64,000 nt of DNA from Brevibacillus reuszeri (lineage in GTDB: Bacteria; Bacillota; Bacilli; Brevibacillales; Brevibacillaceae), in contig NZ_BEXF01000014.1 in NCBI RefSeq assembly GCF_002897295.1, positions 1 through 64,000 on the forward strand, read 5' to 3'. The notes below the pieces were generated by a model, which saw only the letters and a list, made by a program, of their open reading frames with translations, made no database searches and was not told where the DNA came from. Below are positions 25,123 through 35,084 of the stretch, piece after piece. Position numbers and translations under genes: made by a program. The stretch's first letter is position 1. The number at the start of each line of letters is the position of its first letter.

Positions 25123-26135
25123 GTCTGTTCCTTCGGGATCAATGGGCTTTCGCAGCCTTTTTTCTCGTCCAGCTGATTCTTTTAATCTTGATTTTTGCCA
25201 TGGATGGCTATTGGAATGAATCGTTAATCATTTACGTAGTCTTTTTGTCTTTGTTTTTTGCAGGAGCATTTCTCGTGGTTCGGTATTTGACGCACCGAAC
25301 GATCTATCAGCGTCTGAGCAAGCCAGTGGAATCACTGGAAGAGCTGACGCAAACTCATGGTAATGCTGCCCTGTGCCGCGCGCTGGATGAAAACTGCCTG
25401 GAGCATTACCGCTTGTACAAAGAGCAGCTGCATGCCTATGAGAATAAGCAGCGCGATCACACTACGTTTATTCAGCAATGGGTGCACCAGATGAAAACGC
25501 CGATTTCGGTTATTCATCTTCTGCTCCAGGATGAGGATGATTCGACTGCGGAGAGCATTCGGGAAGAAGTCGATCGAATTAAACGCGGGCTGGAAACCGT
25601 ACTCTACATAGCTCGTCTCGATCGTTTCGAGCAGGACTTTCTCATCGAGCCCGTATCTTTGCGGGGGATGGTGCAAAACGTACTCGCCGAAAACAAACGT
25701 CTGTTTATCCGCAACCAGGTTTATCCGGAGGTAAAAATCGATGAGCGGTGGAGAGTGGAGTCAGACGAAAAGTGGCTGTCCTTTGTGCTCAATCAGCTCT
25801 TGACCAATGCTGTGAGATATTCAGCGGGCAAAAGCAATAAGGTGACAATCCGTGCCTATGAACGAGGAGCTAGCGTTTTGCTGGAGGTCCAGGACTATGG
25901 CATCGGCATTCCACCTGAAGATATTCGGCGCGTGTTTCAACCGTATTTTACGGGAGAAAATGGACGTAAGTACCCGGAATCCACGGGGATGGGGCTCTAT
26001 TTGGTCAAGGAAATTTGCGGCCGATTGGAGCACAGCGTCGAAATGGAATCGGAGGTAGGCGTGGGTACGACGATTCGGATTGTCTTATCTGCGGTTGTTC
26101 CAATCTTACAAGATCGTAAGCTTCCTGAAAGTTAA
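25119..26135 (+). CDS. bceS: BceS-like intramembrane-sensing histidine kinase
   Basis: A 338-residue kinase with two transmembrane helices (about residues 6-28 and 33-55) joined by a loop of only a few residues, so it has no sensor domain of its own. The phosphorylation His is in FIQQWVHQMKTPISV and the ATP-binding N, G1 and G2 boxes are seen in LNQLLTNAVRYSAG, VQDYGIGIPPEDI and STGMGLYLVKE. This group is known to be switched by a partner BceAB transporter rather than by peptide directly. It starts at ATG 25119 (ATGA overlap with bceR, GGAGG upstream). Confidence 0.9.
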   Translation: MSLFLRDQWAFAAFFLVQLILLILIFAMDGYWNESLIIYVVFLSLFFAGAFLVVRYLTHRTIYQRLSKPVESLEELTQTHGNAALCRALDENCLEHYRLYKEQLHAYENKQRDHTTFIQQWVHQMKTPISVIHLLLQDEDDSTAESIREEVDRIKRGLETVLYIARLDRFEQDFLIEPVSLRGMVQNVLAENKRLFIRNQVYPEVKIDERWRVESDEKWLSFVLNQLLTNAVRYSAGKSNKVTIRAYERGASVLLEVQDYGIGIPPEDIRRVFQPYFTGENGRKYPESTGMGLYLVKEICGRLEHSVEMESEVGVGTTIRIVLSAVVPILQDRKLPES

Positions 26136-26170
26136 TTCGATAGCTAGGTAACACACGATTTTCGTATAGT
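26105..26170 (+). promoter_or_regulatory. BceR-type operator and promoter of bceAB
   Basis: CTTACA-AGAT-CGTAAG (26105-26120) lies within the end of bceS. CTTCCTGAAAGTTAATTCG follows and the -10 TATAGT (26165-26170) begins 44 bases after the repeat. The sequence is nearly identical to that before the ECF sigma gene. Confidence 0.8.
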
Positions 26171-26202
26171 TGGAGCATGATGAAAGAAAAAGGGTGAATC
26201 GC

Positions 26203-26973
26203 ATGGAAATGCTTGCAGTAAAAAGCCTTAGCAAAATATACGGGGGCAAGGTAACTTACCGCGCGTTGACTGATATTGACTTTACGATCCGCAAGGGAGA
26301 GTTTGTAGGCATCATGGGTCCGTCAGGGAGTGGAAAGACTACGCTTCTGAACATGATTTCCACGATCGACAGCCCTACTTCTGGCGCTGTCTTACTGAAT
26401 GGAACGAACCCTCATCTACTGAAAAAGCAAAAGCTGGCTTTATTCCGCAGGCGTGAATTAGGTTTTGTCTTTCAAGACTTCAATCTCTTGGATACACTGA
26501 CGATTGGAGAAAATATAGTATTACCGCTCACACTCGATGGTGTGGATGTCACGACGATTGAAGAAAAGCTGCAGACGCTCGCAGCCAAGCTGGGGATTGC
26601 GGAAATATTGGAGAAGCGCACCTATGAGGTCTCCGGCGGTCAACGCCAGCGAGCAGCGATTGCGCGAGCTATTATTCATACACCATCACTCTTGCTGGCG
26701 GATGAGCCGACAGGCAATCTCGATTCAAAGTCTTCTCGCAATGTGATGGAGACGCTGGAGGCTATCAATAAGTCCGAAAATACAACGATGATGATGGTGA
26801 CGCATGATGCCCTCGCCGCAAGCTACTGTCATCGTGTCATTTTTATCAAAGACGGCCAGCTGCACAATGAAATGTACCGTGGCGAAAGCCGGCAGGTCTT
26901 TTTCCAGAAAATCATTGACGCGTTGTCGTTCTTGGGGGGCAATACGTATGACCTTTCGACAATTCGCGTGTAA
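26203..26973 (+). CDS. bceA: BceA-like ABC transporter ATPase
   Basis: A 256-residue ATPase with Walker A GPSGSGKTT (residues 39-47), GFVFQDFNLLDTLTIGENI, signature VSGGQRQR and Walker B LLLADEPTGNLD. The ATG at 26203 is chosen: AAAGGGTG precedes it, and the -10 of its own promoter ends at 26170, which rules out longer starts. It overlaps the permease gene by 26 bases. Together they form the peptide-detoxifying and sensing transporter of the Bce module. Confidence 0.92.
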   Translation: MEMLAVKSLSKIYGGKVTYRALTDIDFTIRKGEFVGIMGPSGSGKTTLLNMISTIDSPTSGAVLLNGTNPHLLKKQKLALFRRRELGFVFQDFNLLDTLTIGENIVLPLTLDGVDVTTIEEKLQTLAAKLGIAEILEKRTYEVSGGQRQRAAIARAIIHTPSLLLADEPTGNLDSKSSRNVMETLEAINKSENTTMMMVTHDALAASYCHRVIFIKDGQLHNEMYRGESRQVFFQKIIDALSFLGGNTYDLSTIRV

Positions 26974-28828
26974 TAACGTCTTACGGAACAAGCGCACGTA
27001 CGCAGCCTTTTTCTTGAGCAGTGTCTTTTCCGTTATGATCTTTTTTGTTTACGCGATGTTTATTTTCCATCCAGCTATTGCGGATGAGGCAATCCATGAA
27101 TCGGTTGCTACAGGAATGATGGTTGCAGAATACATCATTTTTCTGTTTGCGTTTTTCTTTTTGTTTTATTGCGTGGGGGCTTTTTTGAAGAAGCGGGAAA
27201 AAGAATTCGGGATTTTGTTCGTACACGGGATGACTCCGATGCAGCGAAACTGGCTCGTGATTCTGGAGAACATGTTAATCGGTATCGTGTCGATCATCTT
27301 CGGAATTGGACTCGGGCTTGTATTGGCCAAGCTGTTTTTCCAATTTGCGGGCTTTTTGCTTGACGTAAAGGCTCTGCCCTTTTACCTTCCGTGGCAGGCG
27401 ATTGGCTTGACGTTTGTTGCCTTTATGGTCTTGTACGCGGCGATTTCGATATTCACGGTGCTGCTCTTGCGCAAACGAAGCTTATTGGACTTGTTACAGG
27501 GGAGCCAACGCCCAAAGCGGGAGCCTAAGGCGTCTGTGTTCCTGTCTATTTTGGCTATTGGCTTGCTAGGTACAGCGTACACGCTAGCCCTAACTGCTGA
27601 CGGGATGTATGTAGCGGTATTGCTTTTTCCAGTGACCTTCATTACGATTGCGGGCACCTATTTGCTCTTTACGCAATTGAGCGTGTTTTTAATAGGTATT
27701 CTAAAAAAGAAGAGATCCATTTACTGGAATAAAACGAACCTGCTTACACTGTCAGATTTGGGCTATCGCATGAAGGACAATGCCCGGATGTTTTTTCTGG
27801 TGTGTATCGTCTCAACGGTAGCATTTTGTGCAATTGGAACGCTGGCTGCATTGGCAGGGTCTATACAGGAAACGGTCTTGAAAACGAACCCGTTTGCTTT
27901 TGAATATCAAACCAAACAAGGAAATCCCGAAGCGGCCAAGCATCTCTCCTTGATTGAAACAAGCCTTCAGCAGGGCGGTTTCTCTTTTGAAAAATATCAG
28001 ATCTCGATGAAGGTATTGCCGAAAACCGAAAAGGAAGAAAGCATTGGCGTGGTCAAGCTGGCGGACTACAACAAGATTGCGGTTGCCGCTAATGCAGGAC
28101 AGCTGCAGGTTGCCGACAATGAAGTGTTTATGCTCGTCAGATGGTTTGGAGATGCTATCGAAACGAAAACATTGGATGTAGGAAATACGACTTTGATGGT
28201 CAAAACGGATGCGAAGCTAAATCCGCTTTTGGGTGGGCTTGATTTCCAGCGTCTGGCTGTCGTGCCGAATGTTGTATACGATCACCTGACAGGATTGAAG
28301 GAAGAAACGAGGTACAACTATGCTGTACCAAGATGGAAAGAAACACAGGAATTAAGCGTAAAGCTGCAAGAGCAGATCTCACACTTAAATGATGAATACT
28401 ACTATACGGCACGCGCTCCGATCTATCGAGAAATGAAGCAAATGGCAAATACGATGCTGTTTATCGGATTGTTTGTTGGAGTTTTATTTTTTGTAGCAGC
28501 AGCCAGCTTTCTTTATTTCCGGCTGTATACCGATCTGGAGAATGACAAGCGGCAGTATGGAGCGATATCGAAAATTGGATTGTCTGACCGAGAGCTGTCC
28601 CGGATTGTGACGACACAAATTGCGTTGTTATTTTTCGTTCCGATTGTAGTGGCGATTGTTCACAGCATCGTAGCGTTTGTCTCGCTACAAAGCTTTCTAA
28701 AGCTTATCATGATCACATCAGTTGTAAAGCCGACAGCGATTGTGCTGCTTAGCTTTGTAGTGGTCCAGGGAATCTACTTCTGGATCATCCGAAACCGCTA
28801 TTTGTTCCACCTGAAGCGTTCCATGTAA
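26948..28828 (+). CDS. bceB: BceB-like ABC transporter permease
   Basis: A 626-residue membrane protein of the BceB/FtsX class with about ten transmembrane helices and one large extracytoplasmic domain of roughly 190 residues in the second half (after the AFCAIGTLAALAGS helix), the usual site of peptide recognition in this family. It starts at ATG 26948 behind TTGGGGGGC, overlapping bceA. The longer open frame from 26804 lies inside bceA and is not used. A terminator follows at 28845. Confidence 0.92.
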   Translation: MTFRQFACNNVLRNKRTYAAFFLSSVFSVMIFFVYAMFIFHPAIADEAIHESVATGMMVAEYIIFLFAFFFLFYCVGAFLKKREKEFGILFVHGMTPMQRNWLVILENMLIGIVSIIFGIGLGLVLAKLFFQFAGFLLDVKALPFYLPWQAIGLTFVAFMVLYAAISIFTVLLLRKRSLLDLLQGSQRPKREPKASVFLSILAIGLLGTAYTLALTADGMYVAVLLFPVTFITIAGTYLLFTQLSVFLIGILKKKRSIYWNKTNLLTLSDLGYRMKDNARMFFLVCIVSTVAFCAIGTLAALAGSIQETVLKTNPFAFEYQTKQGNPEAAKHLSLIETSLQQGGFSFEKYQISMKVLPKTEKEESIGVVKLADYNKIAVAANAGQLQVADNEVFMLVRWFGDAIETKTLDVGNTTLMVKTDAKLNPLLGGLDFQRLAVVPNVVYDHLTGLKEETRYNYAVPRWKETQELSVKLQEQISHLNDEYYYTARAPIYREMKQMANTMLFIGLFVGVLFFVAAASFLYFRLYTDLENDKRQYGAISKIGLSDRELSRIVTTQIALLFFVPIVVAIVHSIVAFVSLQSFLKLIMITSVVKPTAIVLLSFVVVQGIYFWIIRNRYLFHLKRSM

Positions 28829-28844
28829 AAATTAGAAAGCAGAC

Positions 28845-28873
28845 AGCCTCTTCGAAATGGAGAGGCTTTTTTT
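28845..28873 (+). terminator. Terminator after bceAB
   Basis: AGCCTCT / AGAGGCT with a 9-base loop, followed by seven T residues. Confidence 0.9.
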
Positions 28874-28951
28874 CTTTATTTATATAAATAATATCGTTAA
28901 CAAAAATAAAAGAATGAAAATGCTTTCAACAATAAATTTTCTGAATTAATA

Positions 28952-28980
28952 TTGCATGTTGTCGAAATTCGTATTATAGT
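28952..28980 (+). promoter_or_regulatory. Promoter of the Lrp-type regulator
   Basis: TTGCAT (28952-28957) and TATAGT (28975-28980) are 17 bases apart in an AT-rich stretch. Confidence 0.6.
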
Positions 28981-29075
28981 AACAACAATCATTACGTAAT
29001 TCGACTGTATTTTATACAAATCTACTGCCTGAAGGTTATATTTTCGAAAAACAAGACGAATAAAGGTGTGATTAT

Positions 29076-29552
29076 ATGGAAGAGATGTTCCGCCGTTCGC
29101 TTTATCCCGAATTAGACGATACCGATTATGGCATTATTCGGGCCTTACAGGAAAATGCGCGACTGCCATTTACTCAAATCGCAAAGGACCTCGGCGTCAC
29201 GGAAAAAACAATTCGGATGCGTGTTCAGCAAATGCAAGACGAAGGTATTCTGAGTCTGGTCGGCATCGTCAATCCGGTCAAGGCAGGTCTTCACGTACAA
29301 GCCATTATTCATATCGCCACTGAAGCGGATAAATTGGATGAGGTCGTTGCTGCACTGAACGCGATCATAGAGGTTCGCCTGATTGTCCTTACCTCGGGAG
29401 AGTATCAACTGTTCACACAGGTTCTGGTCAGAAGCTACGATGAATTGTCGCAATTTTTGATGAAAAAGCTCAACAAGATCCCGGGAATTACACGCATGAA
29501 CGTAATTAATGAACTCAAAATATTGAAATCGAAGTACAACTTCGTCCGCTAA
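29076..29552 (+). CDS. ywrC: Lrp/AsnC-family transcription regulator (YwrC-like)
   Basis: A 158-residue Lrp/AsnC protein. The N-terminal HTH is in LDDTDYGIIRALQENARL and FTQIAKDLGVTEKTIRMRV; the C-terminal part is an effector-binding RAM domain. Such proteins sense amino acids and control their transport. It leads a same-strand cluster with a peptide ABC transporter, two ChrA halves and a gamma-glutamyltransferase; in B. subtilis the equivalent ywrC is clustered with ywrA, ywrB and ywrD. It probably controls this cluster. Confidence 0.88.
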   Translation: MEEMFRRSLYPELDDTDYGIIRALQENARLPFTQIAKDLGVTEKTIRMRVQQMQDEGILSLVGIVNPVKAGLHVQAIIHIATEADKLDEVVAALNAIIEVRLIVLTSGEYQLFTQVLVRSYDELSQFLMKKLNKIPGITRMNVINELKILKSKYNFVR

Positions 29553-29676
29553 AGACAGGAACTACCTTGGAAGGGGGAATGCCATCGGAGAGTTAGATTC
29601 CGCTGGGATTTTAATTTTCAAAAGTATTGTATTTATCACAAGAGAAAGCAAAGAAAAAAGAAAAGGGGTCATTTAC

Positions 29677-31242
29677 ATGTTTTCTAACAAGATGAGCAAA
29701 GCAATGCTCAGTGCCGTTCTGGGGACCATGCTTTTGGTAACTGGATGTGGAGGAGGCGGAGGCAGTGCTAGCACAGATGGCGGCAATGCAGCGGCACCAG
29801 CACCAGCGACTGGCAAGAAAGTAATTAACATCGGGTTAAAAGCTGACCCGCCGTCCATGGACCCGAACAGCTCTACTTCTCTCTACGATCGTCAAGTATA
29901 CGCGAGTCTTTATGACAAGCTGTTTGATATCGATGCAGACGGGAAAGTAGTGCCGATGCTGGCTGAGTCTTATGAAGTAACGCCAGACGGCAAAACGTAT
30001 ACGCTGAAGCTGAAGCAAGGCGTAAAATTCCACGACGGAACTGATTTTGACGCAGAGGCAGTCAAATTCAACTTTGAGCGCAACATGACTGGTGAAAAAT
30101 CCCGTCGGAAGGGCGAATTGAAATTCGTAGATTCCGTATCGGTTGTAGATGCACATACAGTGAAAATCCTGATGAAAGAACCGTTCGCTCCATTCCTGTC
30201 TGTATTGACAGACCGCTCAGGTATCATTGTTTCCCCGAAAGCGGTTCAGGAGCATGGCGAACAATATCTTAACCATCCAGTAGGTACTGGCCCGTTCACT
30301 TTTGTTGAACAAGTGAAAGGCGACCACGTAACACTGAAGAAAAATGAAAACTACTGGAACGGTACCGTAAAAGTAGATGAAGTGAACTACAAAGTATTCA
30401 CGAACGGAACAGCGAAGGTACAAAACCTGCGCTCCGGTATGCTCGATATTATCGACGACACACCTGTAAAAGAAATTCCGGTTGTTAAGGGTGATGGAAA
30501 TCTGCAGCTCATCGCAGAATCTGGACTCGGCTTCCAGGGTATCTACCTGAACAACTCCCGTGCACCGTTTGATAACAAATTCCTGCGTCAAGCTGTTGAC
30601 CGTGCGATTGACCGTGAAGCGATCGTAAAAGTATTGTTCAACGGCTACGCAGCACCAGCACATACTGCATTTACAAAAGGAAGCCTGGCTTACAATGAAC
30701 AGCTGAACACACCAGTTGCGCCAAATGCAGATGAAATCAAAAATCTTTTGGCACAGGGTGGTAAACCGGACGGATTTGGCTTCAAGCTCTACATCACGAC
30801 TTCTCCTGAAAACGAGCAGCTGGGTGCTGTGTTGCAAAATATGCTTAAGCAATACAACATCAACGTGACTTTGGAAAAATTGGAATATGGTCAATTGATT
30901 GAAACAGGCGACAAAGGTGAATTCGATGCTCTGCAGCTTGGCTGGTCCGGTCGTTTGGACCCAGACCTGAACATCCATGACTGGGTTGTAACTGGCGCTA
31001 ACAACAACAATGGACGTATCTCTATTCCGCAGCTGGATGAACTCATTTTGAAAGCACGTGGGGAACTGGATGAGGCAAAACGTAAGGCACTGTATGACGA
31101 AGCAGCAAAGCTCCTGCAAGATGAAGCTGGCTATGCATACATGTACCACCAATACGTACTGCTCGGCATGAACAAAAAAGTAACCGGATTTACGTTCGTA
31201 CCAGATGGTATTGTCCGTACTGCAACGTTGGACAAGCAATAA
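29677..31242 (+). CDS. Peptide ABC transporter substrate-binding lipoprotein
   Basis: A 521-residue class C (SBP_bac_5) solute-binding lipoprotein. The lipobox LVTGC places the lipidated Cys at residue 24, followed by a Gly/Ser/Ala-rich linker. The signature region AESYEVTPDGKTYTLKLKQG with FHDGTDFDAEAVKFNFER is typical of dipeptide, oligopeptide or glutathione binding proteins. It is followed by two permeases and two ATPases of the same transporter. The gamma-glutamyltransferase at the end of the cluster suggests gamma-glutamyl peptides as ligand; that is inference. Confidence 0.92.
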   Translation: MFSNKMSKAMLSAVLGTMLLVTGCGGGGGSASTDGGNAAAPAPATGKKVINIGLKADPPSMDPNSSTSLYDRQVYASLYDKLFDIDADGKVVPMLAESYEVTPDGKTYTLKLKQGVKFHDGTDFDAEAVKFNFERNMTGEKSRRKGELKFVDSVSVVDAHTVKILMKEPFAPFLSVLTDRSGIIVSPKAVQEHGEQYLNHPVGTGPFTFVEQVKGDHVTLKKNENYWNGTVKVDEVNYKVFTNGTAKVQNLRSGMLDIIDDTPVKEIPVVKGDGNLQLIAESGLGFQGIYLNNSRAPFDNKFLRQAVDRAIDREAIVKVLFNGYAAPAHTAFTKGSLAYNEQLNTPVAPNADEIKNLLAQGGKPDGFGFKLYITTSPENEQLGAVLQNMLKQYNINVTLEKLEYGQLIETGDKGEFDALQLGWSGRLDPDLNIHDWVVTGANNNNGRISIPQLDELILKARGELDEAKRKALYDEAAKLLQDEAGYAYMYHQYVLLGMNKKVTGFTFVPDGIVRTATLDKQ

Positions 31243-31283
31243 AAGCCGTAACACTATAACAGCAAGAGCTAGGAGGAATTGTC

Positions 31284-32240
31284 ATGATGTTCGTGTTCAG
31301 ACGCCTACTGCTGACAATCCCGATTCTCCTGCTGGTGTCGATTATGACCTTTTCTTTAATCCATATGATCCCGGGCGATCCTGCCCGGGTCATTTTAGGA
31401 CAAGAAGCGACACCGGAAGCATATCAGGCACTGCGAAGCGAGCTGGGATTGGATCAGCCGATCGTAGTGCAATATTTTTCCTGGCTGGGAAAAGTGATAC
31501 AGGGTGATTTGGGAATTTCGATTACAGACCGAGTACCGGTCTCACAATTAATCATGCAGAGGTTGCCCGCAACGGTAGAGCTTACGATCGGAACGTTTCT
31601 GGTAGCTATTCTGATCGCTTTTCCGGCGGGAATTCTGGCGGCTGTACGCCGCGGCACCTGGATTGACTACACAAGCACCTTCACCGCACTGGGCGGTATG
31701 AGTATTCCGAGCTTTTGGCTGGCTATGATGATGATTATCTTTTTTGCGGTAAACAATCAATGGCTGCCTTCGTCAGGGTATGTACCCTTCTTGGAAAATC
31801 CGACTCAGAACCTGCTAGCGATGGTACTGCCTTGTTTGGCGACAGGATTGAGGGAATCAGCGGTTTTGATGAGAATGCTGCGTTCTTCTTTGCTCGATGT
31901 CGTGAGCATGGACTTCATTCGGACAGCGAAAGCGAAGGGATTGAACGAAGCAAGAACGATTCTGGGACACGCGCTGCGTAATGCGATGGTTCCAGTGGTG
32001 ACGACTTCTGGTTTGATGATTGCTGGTTTATTAGGTGGTCTCGTCATTACGGAGTCTATCTTTTCGATTCCTGGCTTTGGTCGTTTGATTGTTGAATCTG
32101 TTTTTAAACGCGACTATGTAACCGTACAAGGTGCGATTCTCGTATCTGCGGTGCTGGTTGTCATCGTGAACCTGGCAGTAGACATTTTGTACGCCGTCAT
32201 TGATCCGCGCATCAAGGCTGGGAAAGGAGCAGGTGAGTGA
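31284..32240 (+). CDS. Peptide ABC transporter permease 1 (DppB/GsiC type)
   Basis: A 318-residue permease with six predicted helices. The N-terminus FVFRRLLLTIPILLLVSIMTF and the ALGGMSIPSFWLAMM segment are typical of DppB-type permeases; the EAA-like loop is around DFIRTAKAKGLNEARTILGHA. AGGAGG lies before the start, which may be either of two consecutive ATG codons. It overlaps the second permease gene. Confidence 0.93.
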   Translation: MMFVFRRLLLTIPILLLVSIMTFSLIHMIPGDPARVILGQEATPEAYQALRSELGLDQPIVVQYFSWLGKVIQGDLGISITDRVPVSQLIMQRLPATVELTIGTFLVAILIAFPAGILAAVRRGTWIDYTSTFTALGGMSIPSFWLAMMMIIFFAVNNQWLPSSGYVPFLENPTQNLLAMVLPCLATGLRESAVLMRMLRSSLLDVVSMDFIRTAKAKGLNEARTILGHALRNAMVPVVTTSGLMIAGLLGGLVITESIFSIPGFGRLIVESVFKRDYVTVQGAILVSAVLVVIVNLAVDILYAVIDPRIKAGKGAGE

Positions 32241-33070
32241 TGAAAACCGTACGCAAGTTTCTCCGAAATGGTTTGGGCGTCATCGGAGCGGTGATTATCC
32301 TCGGATTGATTATTGTGGCCATCTTTGCACCACAAATCGCTCCATTTGACCCTAACGCACAAGACTATAACAAAATTCTAATTGCTCCTGATGGTGAGCA
32401 TTACTTTGGCACTGATGATCTGGGGCGCGATATATTTTCCCGCGTCGTGTACGGTGCACGTATTTCGATTGAAGCCGCACTCATTTCTGTTGGAATTGCC
32501 ATGCTTATCGGCGTACCAATTGGTCTCTTGTCTGGTTACTACCGAGGCTTCTGGGATGAATGGGTGGTCATGCGAAGTGTGGATGCCATGCAAGCTTTCC
32601 CGTTTTTGATTTTGGCCCTGGCGATTTCAGCTGTTCTTGGTTCCGGATTCGGTAATGCCATGTTTGCGATTGGTATTGGTTTTGCTCCGGCATTTGTCCG
32701 AATTACACGCGGTCAGGTCTTGTCTCTGCGGAATATGGAGTATATTCATGCGGCACGTTCTGTTGGAGTTAAGGATGCACGCATTATTTTCCGCCATATC
32801 CTGCCGAATGCGCTCAATCCGATTGTGATTCAAGCTACGCTGGCGATGGCATCGGGTATTATTGCGGAGGCGTCACTGTCTTACCTCGGGTTAGGTGTTC
32901 AACCCCCGACACCATCGTGGGGCAGCATGCTGAACCAAGCGCAAACACTCATGTCCGTTGCGCCATATGCAACGTTTTATCCAGGTATTGCAATCTTTTT
33001 AGTCGTGCTCGGTTTTAACTTGTTAGGGGATGGCCTGCAGCAGGTTCTAGATCCACGCGCACGCAAATAA
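32237..33070 (+). CDS. Peptide ABC transporter permease 2 (DppC/GsiD type)
   Basis: A 277-residue permease with the DppC-type opening (about 20 basic/polar residues, then VIGAVIILGLIIVAIFAPQIAPFDP), GTDDLGRDIFSRVVYGARIS, and the EAA loop EYIHAARSVGVKDARIIFRHILPN cut around residue 165. The start is GTG 32237 (four-base overlap) or ATG 32240, both served by AAAGGAG. It pairs with the preceding permease. Confidence 0.93.
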   Translation: MMKTVRKFLRNGLGVIGAVIILGLIIVAIFAPQIAPFDPNAQDYNKILIAPDGEHYFGTDDLGRDIFSRVVYGARISIEAALISVGIAMLIGVPIGLLSGYYRGFWDEWVVMRSVDAMQAFPFLILALAISAVLGSGFGNAMFAIGIGFAPAFVRITRGQVLSLRNMEYIHAARSVGVKDARIIFRHILPNALNPIVIQATLAMASGIIAEASLSYLGLGVQPPTPSWGSMLNQAQTLMSVAPYATFYPGIAIFLVVLGFNLLGDGLQQVLDPRARK

Positions 33071-33106
33071 TAAATGTCCTAACACGGGATAAAAGGAGTG
33101 GAGCAG

Positions 33107-34081
33107 ATGACGACCATCTTGGAAGTTGAACAACTGAGAACCCGGTTTCGTACCGACAGCGGTGTCGTCAGTGTCGTTGACGGCGTCGACTTCTCCATCC
33201 GTGCCGGCGAAACGCTGGGCGTCGTGGGTGAATCAGGCTGTGGCAAAAGCGTAACCAGTCTGTCGATCATGCGTCTCTTGCCGCCAAACGGAAGCACAGG
33301 CGGAACCATTCGTTTTAACGGAAAAAACGTATTGGAGCTGTCGGAAAAGGAAATGCAGGGCGTTCGAGGAAACGAAATCGCCATGATCTTTCAGGAACCA
33401 ATGACCTCGCTCAATCCGCTGCATACAGTAGGCAAGCAGATTGAGGAAGCAGTCATGCTGCATATGAATGTAAGCAAAGCACAGGCAAAGGAGCGGGCAA
33501 TCGCCATGCTCAAAGCGGTGGGAATGCCGCGAGCTGAAGAAATTTACGGAGAGTTTCCACACCAGCTATCTGGCGGGATGCGTCAGCGTGTGATGATTGC
33601 TATGGCGATGTCATGTGATCCCAAGCTGATTATTGCCGATGAACCGACAACGGCACTGGACGTGACGATCCAGGCGCAGATTCTCGATCTTATGCGTGAT
33701 TTGAAAGAAAAGACTGGGACTTCGATCATGCTGATTACGCATGATTTGGGTGTTGTAGCCGAAATGTGCGACCGCGTCATCGTCATGTACGCGGGGCAGG
33801 TGGTGGAAGAAACAGATGTCGATACATTGTTTGAAAGTCCAAAGCATCCATATACGATCGGGCTCATGAACTCGATCCCTGAATTGGATGAAGAGCGCGA
33901 ATATCTGGAAACCATTCCGGGAGCAGTTCCATTGCCCCATCAAATGCCGGTCGGCTGTCGTTTTGCTCCGCGCTGCACGCAGGCAATGCCTATCTGTCAT
34001 GAAAAGCCGCCAGAGCTTTTGCAACTGAACGGGCAAAAATGCCGCTGCTGGTTGTACGAAGATAAGGGGGAAGAGGCATGA
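33107..34081 (+). CDS. Peptide ABC transporter ATPase 1 (DppD type)
   Basis: A 324-residue ATPase with Walker A GESGCGKS, signature LSGGMRQR, Walker B LIIADEPTTALD and the C-terminal oligopeptide-transporter extension with the Cys pattern CRFAPRCTQAMPIC. ATG 33107 is preferred to GTG 33098 because AAAAGGAG lies eight bases before it. It overlaps the next ATPase gene by ATGA. Confidence 0.94.
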   Translation: MTTILEVEQLRTRFRTDSGVVSVVDGVDFSIRAGETLGVVGESGCGKSVTSLSIMRLLPPNGSTGGTIRFNGKNVLELSEKEMQGVRGNEIAMIFQEPMTSLNPLHTVGKQIEEAVMLHMNVSKAQAKERAIAMLKAVGMPRAEEIYGEFPHQLSGGMRQRVMIAMAMSCDPKLIIADEPTTALDVTIQAQILDLMRDLKEKTGTSIMLITHDLGVVAEMCDRVIVMYAGQVVEETDVDTLFESPKHPYTIGLMNSIPELDEEREYLETIPGAVPLPHQMPVGCRFAPRCTQAMPICHEKPPELLQLNGQKCRCWLYEDKGEEA

Positions 34082-35064
34082 CAACACCTCTGTTGGAAGT
34101 AAAAGGACTGCAGCAGCATTTTCCGATTAAAGCCGGTTTTTTGAAGCGGACGACAGGACATGTAAAAGCAGTAGATGGCATTGATCTTACGGTGTACCCT
34201 GGCGAAACGCTCGGAATCGTAGGTGAATCGGGATGTGGCAAGTCAACGACAGGTCGCACCATTCTCCGTCTACTGGAGCCAACTGCCGGAGAGGTTTGGT
34301 TTGATGGCAAGGATCTGGCGAAGCTGTCAAAAGAAGAGATGCGTCAAATGCGCAAGGACTTGCAAATGATTTTTCAGGATCCGTACGCTTCCTTGAACCC
34401 GCGCATGACCATTAAGCAAATTTTGATGGAGTCTCTGATGGTACACAATATTGGCACCAAGGAGGAGCGGGAGCGCACGATCGAAGAAATCATTCAGGTG
34501 GTGGGCTTGCGCAAAGAGCATCTGAATCGCCACCCGCATGATTTTTCTGGCGGACAGAGGCAACGGATCGGAATCGCTCGTGCACTTGTCGTGAAGCCAA
34601 AGCTGATTATTGCCGATGAGCCTGTATCCGCTTTGGACGTATCGATTCAGTCACAGGTGCTCAATCTCTTGAAGGATTTGAAAAAGGAATTCAATCTGAC
34701 CCTGATGTTTATCTCGCATGATTTGTCGGTAGTCAAGCATTTGTGCGACCGAATTGCGGTCATGTATCTGGGCCGTGTAGTAGAAATTGCTGACAAGCGG
34801 ACGTTGTTTGAAAACCCGAGCCACCCGTATACACGCGCGCTTTTATCGGCGGTACCAGTCGCCAAGCCGCGTCAAAAACGGGACCGGATTTTGTTGACAG
34901 GAGATTTGCCAAGCCCGGCGAATCCACCAAGTGGCTGCACATTCCACCCGCGCTGTCCATACGCGACGGAAATGTGCAAAACACAGGTGCCGAGTCTGTC
35001 TGACATCGGTGAAGGACAACTGGTCTCCTGCCATCTGGTGCAATCTGGCGAGATCTTCCGCTAG
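34078..35064 (+). CDS. Peptide ABC transporter ATPase 2 (DppF type)
   Basis: A 328-residue ATPase with Walker A GESGCGKST, DPYASLNPRMT, signature FSGGQRQR and Walker B LIIADEPVSALD, ending with the family extension CTFHPRCPYATEMC. It forms the ATPase heterodimer with the preceding gene product and is followed after 20 bases by the ChrA pair on the same strand. Confidence 0.94.
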   Translation: MTTPLLEVKGLQQHFPIKAGFLKRTTGHVKAVDGIDLTVYPGETLGIVGESGCGKSTTGRTILRLLEPTAGEVWFDGKDLAKLSKEEMRQMRKDLQMIFQDPYASLNPRMTIKQILMESLMVHNIGTKEERERTIEEIIQVVGLRKEHLNRHPHDFSGGQRQRIGIARALVVKPKLIIADEPVSALDVSIQSQVLNLLKDLKKEFNLTLMFISHDLSVVKHLCDRIAVMYLGRVVEIADKRTLFENPSHPYTRALLSAVPVAKPRQKRDRILLTGDLPSPANPPSGCTFHPRCPYATEMCKTQVPSLSDIGEGQLVSCHLVQSGEIFR

Positions 35065-35084
35065 GCAAGGACGGAGGTACAAAT